A stretch of DNA of 7,093 bases from Methylococcaceae bacterium NSP1-1. GTDB taxonomy: Bacteria > Pseudomonadota > Gammaproteobacteria > Methylococcales > Methylomonadaceae. A program made the position numbers and the translations under genes. A model generated the notes under the pieces. The model saw only the letters and a list, made by a program, of their open reading frames with translations. It was not told the origin of the DNA and searched no databases. Of this stretch, positions 7,029-7,093 are shown one piece after another (position 1 is the stretch's first letter; every line of letters starts with the position of its first letter). Where the stretch lies: contig NQJG01000069.1 in assembly GCA_002256465.1 (NCBI GenBank), forward strand, positions 1 through 7,093. Direction: 5' to 3'.

Positions 7029-7080
7029 AGGGTCATTTTCGATTAATAGGGGTCAAAGTATGACAATCTGGTAATTGTCA
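7029..7080. repeat. GGGTCA direct repeats and inverted repeat, possible mobile-element edge
   Basis: AGGGTCATTTT (7029-7039) and GGGGTCAAAGT (7049-7059) share GGGTCA exactly 20 bp apart. Next comes a perfect inverted repeat, TGACAAT (7061-7067) and ATTGTCA (7074-7080), around CTGGTA. A weaker copy, AGGGTCTAAAG, sits at 6976-6986. Repeated GGGTCA-type boxes at this spacing recall the multiple terminal repeats of IS21-family elements, and GGGGTCAAAG also recalls flanks of REP-associated transposases. No transposase is visible in the window, so the identity is open. Confidence 0.35.
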
Positions 7081-7093
7081 CTATGTACCAAAA

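Noticed and set aside
1..7093. CRISPR array, tRNA or rRNA genes
   Set aside because: No regularly spaced repeats, cloverleaf-like sequence or rRNA-like segments were seen on reading both strands by eye.

Overview
The window reads as chromosomal DNA of a mid-GC proteobacterium, most likely a gammaproteobacterium. This rests on a type II (gram-negative) citrate synthase, a large transglutaminase/DUF2126 protein, a cytoplasmic CxxC DsbA-family protein, and a G+C-rich inverted-repeat element of a style common between genes in that class. A methanotroph-like (Methylococcales) host is a guess from overall feel and cannot be proven here. Every convincing gene lies on the minus strand, so transcription runs from the right end of the window towards the left.

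Layout in transcriptional order (right to left). At 6928-7093 is a non-coding stretch with GGGTCA direct repeats 20 bp apart and a perfect 7-bp inverted repeat, possibly the edge of a mobile element. At 6307-6927 is a DsbA-fold CxxC protein without signal peptide. After a 105-nt gap, 5029-6201 encodes a 390-residue protein that I do not recognise. After a 186-nt gap, 1553-4842 is the locus of a transglutaminase-like protein joined to a circularly permuted glutamine-synthetase-like amidoligase domain (DUF2126). At 1259-1552 lie a paired G+C-rich inverted repeat and the upstream region of citrate synthase. At 1-1258 is gltA, which lacks only about its last ten codons at the window edge.

The most notable observation is that the transglutaminase/DUF2126 gene is broken near its 3' end. 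Residues 1-972 follow the family. A segment that I recall as about 35 residues is then missing and the reading frame changes. The conserved last ~124 residues (DTWNGRSVGGCTY, HPGGRSYDDFPVN) lie in another frame at 1553-1927. The main reading frame therefore ends in 18 unrelated residues. The published prediction for this family is a peptide-tagging or peptide-ligation system that also needs an ATP-grasp ligase, an alpha-E helical protein and an Anbu-type NTN hydrolase. None of these partners is in the window. I see no convincing complete new system here. The unknown 390-residue gene upstream of the damaged amidoligase is the best candidate for something undescribed.
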